A stretch of DNA of 64,000 bases from Siminovitchia sediminis. GTDB lineage: Bacteria > Bacillota > Bacilli > Bacillales > Bacillaceae_C. Below, in pieces: positions 60,582 to 64,000 of this stretch. The position numbers and the translations under genes are program-made. The stretch is taken from positions 1-64,000 of the forward strand of contig NZ_JBHUEO010000030.1 in assembly GCF_042680885.1 (NCBI RefSeq), written 5' to 3'. Each line of letters begins with the position of its first letter. Within the stretch, counting starts at the first letter, position 1. Below the pieces are notes generated by a model. It had not been told where the DNA came from. It made no database searches and saw only the letters and a list, made by a program, of their open reading frames with translations.

Positions 60582-60932
60582 TTGAGCACAAACCTGTATG
60601 ACCACGCGTATGAACTTGAGAAGGCGATGCGCAATAGTGAGGAATTTAAGCATTTACTGGCCATGTATGAGGATGTAGCCAATGACAATGAAGCAAGCAC
60701 CATGTTTGATCAGTTCAGAAATGTCCAGCTGAAGCTCCAGCAAAAGCAAATGGAAGGCCGGGATATTACAGAAGATGAGGTTATGGAAGCACAGGTAATT
60801 GCAAACCAAGTTCAAGAAAATGAGAAGGTATCACGACTCATGGAAGCAGAGCAGCGCATGAGCATGACTATTACCGAATTGAATAAAATTATCATGGCAC
60901 CCCTCAATGAATTATATGGTTCTATGGCCTAA
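60582..60932 (+). CDS. yheA: YheA, YlbF/YmcA-family helical protein
   Basis: This 116-residue all-helical protein is of the Com_YlbF family (YlbF, YmcA, YheA). YlbF and YmcA form the Y-complex that directs RNase Y; YheA's own role is unclear. LYDHAYELEKAMRNSEEFKHLLAMY and FDQFRNVQLKLQQKQMEG are typical. It starts at TTG 60582 with GAGGAGG upstream; an in-frame ORF to 60531 would overlap yheB. Confidence 0.88.
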   Translation: MSTNLYDHAYELEKAMRNSEEFKHLLAMYEDVANDNEASTMFDQFRNVQLKLQQKQMEGRDITEDEVMEAQVIANQVQENEKVSRLMEAEQRMSMTITELNKIIMAPLNELYGSMA

Positions 60933-60933
60933 G

Positions 60934-60957
60934 GGCTCCTCTTTTGAGGAGCCTTAT
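60934..60957 (+). terminator. yheA terminator
   Basis: GGCTCCTC / GAGGAGCC stem with a 4-nt loop; the tail TTAT is short. Confidence 0.65.
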
Positions 60958-61069
60958 CTATGTGCGGGTCCATAGTGCCAAAAGGTTTCCAAACCATATT
61001 TTCTAGTTCTATTAGGCAGGCGTGTCTCGTATATTTATGAAGGGAGAGATTGCGCAAAGGGGGAGCACC

Positions 61070-61987
61070 ATGACCTATAAAATGCTTGTTCTGAATATTG
61101 ATGGCACGCTTCTGCAGGAGAATGGCCGTATTCATAAACAAACCCGTGAAGCGATTGAATTTGCGCTTCGAAAAGGAATCCATATTATCTTGGCAACCTC
61201 AAGAAATTTTCCGGCGGCGAAACGTGTCGCTAAATCATTAAAACTAAAGGATTATCTTGTTGCTCATCAAGGATCGTTTATTGCAAAAGAACTGAACAAA
61301 CCTATATATGTAAAGAGGATCCACGAACAAATTACAAGTGAATTGACAGCACTTTTGGAGTCATTTTCGTGTCAAATCAAGCTTGTTCACGAAAAATATT
61401 TAATTGGCAATAAACGAAAGCTTCCAAATAATATGATGGGAAAAGTGGTTTTACAATCCGCCAACCGATTTATTTATCATGAACGTTATGTTGACTCAAT
61501 CAGTGATAAGCTGATGAATCAGCCAATGGAGCCTCCACATATGGAAGTGGTTTTCTTTAATGAAAAAGAATGGAGTGACGCACAAAAGGCCATAAAAGAA
61601 ATGTATGAAGAAGTCATTTGTATTCCAACCGATCCATTAAAAATGGTAATTGTTCCATCCGGTGTATCCAAGTTGAACGGGGTACGCTTTGTGTGCAGCC
61701 AATACGGCATTCAAAGGCATGAGGTTGTTGCAATAGGAGCAGGTATGGATGATCGGCCGCTGATGGAATGGGCTGGGCTTGGAGTGGCCATGGGAAATTC
61801 TCCAAAAAGTGTCCAAGATGCTGCTGATTGGATTACAAGGACAAACAACGATAACGGTGTGGCATATATGGTAAAAGAGCATTTCAGGAAACAGTATCGC
61901 CCCGGATTTATCAATAACTTAAAAAAGGATGAAACATTGGAAGACAACATGTTTTTAATCAGTACAGAGAAAAATAAGTTAAAATAA
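61070..61987 (+). CDS. yhaX: YhaX-like HAD-family protein with degenerate catalytic motif
   Basis: This 305-residue protein has the Cof-type HAD hydrolase fold: N-terminal motif MLVLNIDGTLL, motif II LATSRNF, a type IIB cap, and motif IV AIGAGMDDRPLMEWAG. The nucleophile Asp of DxDGT is Asn here, and the first Asp of motif IV is Ala, so phosphatase activity is doubtful. As I recall, YhaX of B. subtilis also reads NIDGT, which would make this a family trait. GGGGGAG precedes ATG 61070; an upstream start at 61022 is less likely. Confidence 0.8.
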   Translation: MTYKMLVLNIDGTLLQENGRIHKQTREAIEFALRKGIHIILATSRNFPAAKRVAKSLKLKDYLVAHQGSFIAKELNKPIYVKRIHEQITSELTALLESFSCQIKLVHEKYLIGNKRKLPNNMMGKVVLQSANRFIYHERYVDSISDKLMNQPMEPPHMEVVFFNEKEWSDAQKAIKEMYEEVICIPTDPLKMVIVPSGVSKLNGVRFVCSQYGIQRHEVVAIGAGMDDRPLMEWAGLGVAMGNSPKSVQDAADWITRTNNDNGVAYMVKEHFRKQYRPGFINNLKKDETLEDNMFLISTEKNKLK

Positions 61988-61990
61988 TCC

Positions 61991-62023
61991 AAAAAAGACT
62001 GTCTTCGGCTGACAGTCTTTTAC
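61991..62023. terminator. Bidirectional terminator
   Basis: AAAGACTGTC / GACAGTCTTT stem with a 7-nt loop and A/T runs at both sides, between convergent genes. Confidence 0.88.
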
Positions 62024-62026
62024 TAT

Positions 62027-62212
62027 TTAGCGATGAAATAAGATGAGCTTGCCTTGAGGAGAGGAACAACGGTGAGTTTTATGAAGCATTCCTTTTTCGG
62101 AAAGAAGAGCGGTTCCTTTTTCTTTTGCTTCCTCATCATTTCCTGAATCAAAAGCCTCATCTAATATTTTTTCACCCGTTGCCTCAAAAGCGGTTAATCG
62201 GTATATCCCCAT
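62027..62212 (-). CDS. yhzD: YhzD-family small protein, 61 residues
   Basis: The sequence begins MGIYRLTAFEATGEKILDEAF, continues EEAKEKGTALLSEKG and ends SPQGKLILFHR, a compact alpha/beta pattern of the YhzD family (function unknown). AAAGGGGG lies before ATG 62212; a longer reading reaching 62494 overlaps yhaO and is not credible. Neighbouring yhaX and yhaO support the assignment. Confidence 0.75.
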   Translation of the reverse strand: MGIYRLTAFEATGEKILDEAFDSGNDEEAKEKGTALLSEKGMLHKTHRCSSPQGKLILFHR

Positions 62213-62282
62213 CTGACGGCCCCCTTTCTTATAGTTATTGTTGCATAGTTTTGAATAGACGAAAAGCAGAAAATAAACAAGG

Positions 62283-62312
62283 GTGACAGTGCAAACCATA
62301 TTCATGTATAAT
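62283..62312 (+). promoter_or_regulatory. SigA-type promoter of yhaO
   Basis: GTGACA (62283-62288), an 18-bp spacer and TATAAT (62307-62312), 33 bp before the GTG start. Confidence 0.6.
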
Positions 62313-62344
62313 AGTAGAACGTATATTCGCTTGAGGTGATGTAG

Positions 62345-63577
62345 GTGAAGACCATTCGCTTTGTCCATACGGCAGACCTGCATTTGGACAGTCCCTTCCT
62401 TGGACTGCACCATTTGCCGGAAAATTTGTTTAAGCGCCTGCAGGAGAGTACATTTACCGCATTTGAACGGGTTGTGGACGCGGCTATTGAACACAAAGTT
62501 GATTTTGTATTGATAGCAGGAGATCTGTTTGATGGAGAGGACCGTAGTATTAAAGCGCAGGCGCGGTTAAGAAGACAGTTGGAACGTTTGGGGTCAGAAG
62601 GGATTTTTACTTTTATTATACATGGGAACCACGATCATTTGTCAGGGGACTGGATCCATTTGGATATGCCCGATTTGGTACATATTTTTCATAAAAAACC
62701 GGAGCCTGTACAAATTACTAGCAAAAATGGGACAACCGTCCATGTGTATGGATTCAGTTACCCGAAGAGGCATGTCTATACAAAAATAATAGAAGAGTAT
62801 GTAAAGCGTCCGGGGACTGATTTTCATATTGCAATGCTTCATGGCAGTGAAGAGGGTTCAGCGGGCGGACACGAACCCTATGCGCCTTTTACCGTTCGGG
62901 AACTTCTAGAAAAGGGAATGGATTACTGGGCGCTGGGTCATATACATAAGCGAAGGACACTTCATGCGGATCCATATGTCGTATATCCGGGGAATACACA
63001 GGGGCGCCATCGCAAAGAAAACGGAGAAAAAGGCTGTTATGTTGTCAATATGGTAAAGAACGGACCAACCGAATTAGAATTCATTGAAACAGCAGATGTT
63101 CGGTGGGAGTCTATTCAAATAGAATTGGATAAAAAAACAGACCTTACAGAGCTTTATGCAATATGTACATCCAAAATGGAAGCTATTGCCAAAAAGGGAC
63201 AGGGGGTTCTTTGTGAGTTAAAAATTATCCACTCAGGCCGCTTATCGCCAAGGGTTTTAAATGTAATAGAAAATGGTGAATTTACGGAAATGCTCCAAGA
63301 CGAGGTTTTCATCGATCATGAATTTGTCTGGCCCTATCGAATATATCAGGAGGACCGCTCTGCAAAACGATTATCGGCTGATGATGCCTTTGAGAAAGTA
63401 TTGTACGAAGCTGCTCGAGAATTGGAATCAGCACATGTTTTTGAAGAAGCTGTATCAGAATTGTATTCCCATACATATAGCAGCAGATATTTGGATGCAT
63501 TGGATGATCAGGAACGCAGGCAAATACTTTTGTCAGCCAAGGAATTACTGATGAAACAATTAGCTGAACGAGACTGA
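62345..63577 (+). CDS. yhaO: YhaO, SbcD/Mre11-like DNA exonuclease
   Basis: This 410-residue metallophosphoesterase has the Mre11/SbcD motif series HTADLHLDSP, AGDLFDGED, HGNHDH, AMLHGSEEG and GHIHKR. The C-terminal helical part binds the partner ATPase. It is predicted to process DNA ends together with YhaN, whose gene begins 17 bp downstream. It starts at GTG 62345 behind GAGGTGAT. Confidence 0.9.
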   Translation: MKTIRFVHTADLHLDSPFLGLHHLPENLFKRLQESTFTAFERVVDAAIEHKVDFVLIAGDLFDGEDRSIKAQARLRRQLERLGSEGIFTFIIHGNHDHLSGDWIHLDMPDLVHIFHKKPEPVQITSKNGTTVHVYGFSYPKRHVYTKIIEEYVKRPGTDFHIAMLHGSEEGSAGGHEPYAPFTVRELLEKGMDYWALGHIHKRRTLHADPYVVYPGNTQGRHRKENGEKGCYVVNMVKNGPTELEFIETADVRWESIQIELDKKTDLTELYAICTSKMEAIAKKGQGVLCELKIIHSGRLSPRVLNVIENGEFTEMLQDEVFIDHEFVWPYRIYQEDRSAKRLSADDAFEKVLYEAARELESAHVFEEAVSELYSHTYSSRYLDALDDQERRQILLSAKELLMKQLAERD

Positions 63578-63593
63578 AAGGGGGGAGGCACCC

Positions 63594-64000
63594 TTGAAAT
63601 TAAAGCAAATTCATCTATATGGCTACGGAAAGCTTCATAACATCGTCTTTGATAATCTATCAGATCTTCAAGTTTTTTATGGGGAAAATGAAGCGGGGAA
63701 ATCTACAGTTATGTCGTTTGTTCATAGCATTTTGTTTGGATTCCCTGCTCAGCAGCAGTCTGAGTTGAGGTATGAACCAAAAACCCATTCTGCATATGGC
63801 GGCAAACTCGTTTTTCAGACAGAGAGATTTGGTGAAGTTATCATTGAGAGGGTAAAAGGCAGGGCTTCAGGGGATGTGACGATCCTTCTGGGAAATGGCC
63901 CTGTTGACGAATCAGAATTTTTGCCGAAATTTTTGAATGGAGCGGATAAGACGATGTTTCGAAGGATTTTTTCCTTTGATCTTGATGGGCTCCAGGAGAT
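63594..64000 (+). CDS. yhaN: YhaN, SbcC/Rad50-like AAA ATPase (partial, cut by window end)
   Basis: The first 135 codons are present: an N-terminal ABC/SMC-type ATPase half with MKLKQIHLYGYGKLHNIVFDNL and Walker A GENEAGKST (about residue 36). Full-length relatives are about 960 residues with long coiled coils. Starts at TTG 63594 behind GGGGGGAGG. Probably co-transcribed with yhaO, forming an SbcCD-like DNA repair complex. Confidence 0.88.
   Translation, partial: MKLKQIHLYGYGKLHNIVFDNLSDLQVFYGENEAGKSTVMSFVHSILFGFPAQQQSELRYEPKTHSAYGGKLVFQTERFGEVIIERVKGRASGDVTILLGNGPVDESEFLPKFLNGADKTMFRRIFSFDLDGLQE

Overview
The window is a chromosomal segment of a Bacillaceae spore-former (Bacillus or a close relative). 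Evidence: strong Shine-Dalgarno sites with frequent TTG and GTG starts, sporulation genes (prkA, yhbH, spoVR, an alpha/beta SASP, a YjcZ-type peptide, a spore-associated ATP-grasp protein), SigB-, SigE-, SigG- and Sig54-type promoters, and gene neighbourhoods resembling Bacillus subtilis yhbA-yhbB-trmL-prkA-yhbH, ykaA-pit, spoVR, yheE-D-B-A and yhaO-yhaN. No rRNA, tRNA, CRISPR or prophage was seen. The only mobile-element traces are an IS200-like remnant and two inverted copies of a ~133 bp dispersed repeat.

Layout. 0-7.2 kb: a YuiF-type carrier, then acoR and acoABC (acetoin dehydrogenase E1 alpha, E1 beta, E2) behind a -24/-12 promoter; no acoL (E3) follows. 7.2-15.1 kb: queG, a SigB-type KGG-repeat stress protein, yhbB, trmL, prkA and yhbH. 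15.3-24.9 kb: an aromatic catabolic block with paaA, paaB, an EthD-family protein, two enoyl-CoA hydratases (paaF- and paaG-like), a three-gene ABC importer, a phenylalanine dehydrogenase and a 2-oxoacid dehydrogenase E1 alpha/beta pair. Read together, these genes suggest L-phenylalanine uptake, deamination to phenylpyruvate, oxidative decarboxylation to phenylacetyl-CoA and ring attack. The block lacks paaC, paaE, E2 and E3.

25-39.6 kb: transport and housekeeping genes (NCS2 purine permease, Pit phosphate carrier with its DUF47 partner, aldo/keto reductase, BdbC-type thiol oxidase with a thioredoxin-like protein, spoVR, a CopA-type ATPase, yhfK, a dipeptidase, a secreted M14 carboxypeptidase). 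39.8-43.9 kb: a glyoxylate-shunt island (malate synthase G, an unrecognised 97-residue Cys-rich protein, isocitrate lyase). 44-47.7 kb: an FMN riboswitch and ribD-ribE-ribBA-ribH. 48-64 kb: topB, a sensor kinase, the IS200 remnant and repeats flanking pbpF and fumC, a SASP gene with a structured leader, yheE-yheD, yheB-yheA, a YhaX-type HAD protein, yhzD, yhaO and the start of yhaN.

The most interesting signal is a 12-bp palindrome, TGTTATATAACA. It occurs perfectly in front of isocitrate lyase and in front of the 97-residue gene, as near-perfect paired copies in front of malate synthase, and as paired half-sites in front of paaA. It lies on or near the predicted promoters. This suggests one unidentified regulator coordinating phenylalanine/phenylacetate breakdown with the glyoxylate bypass.
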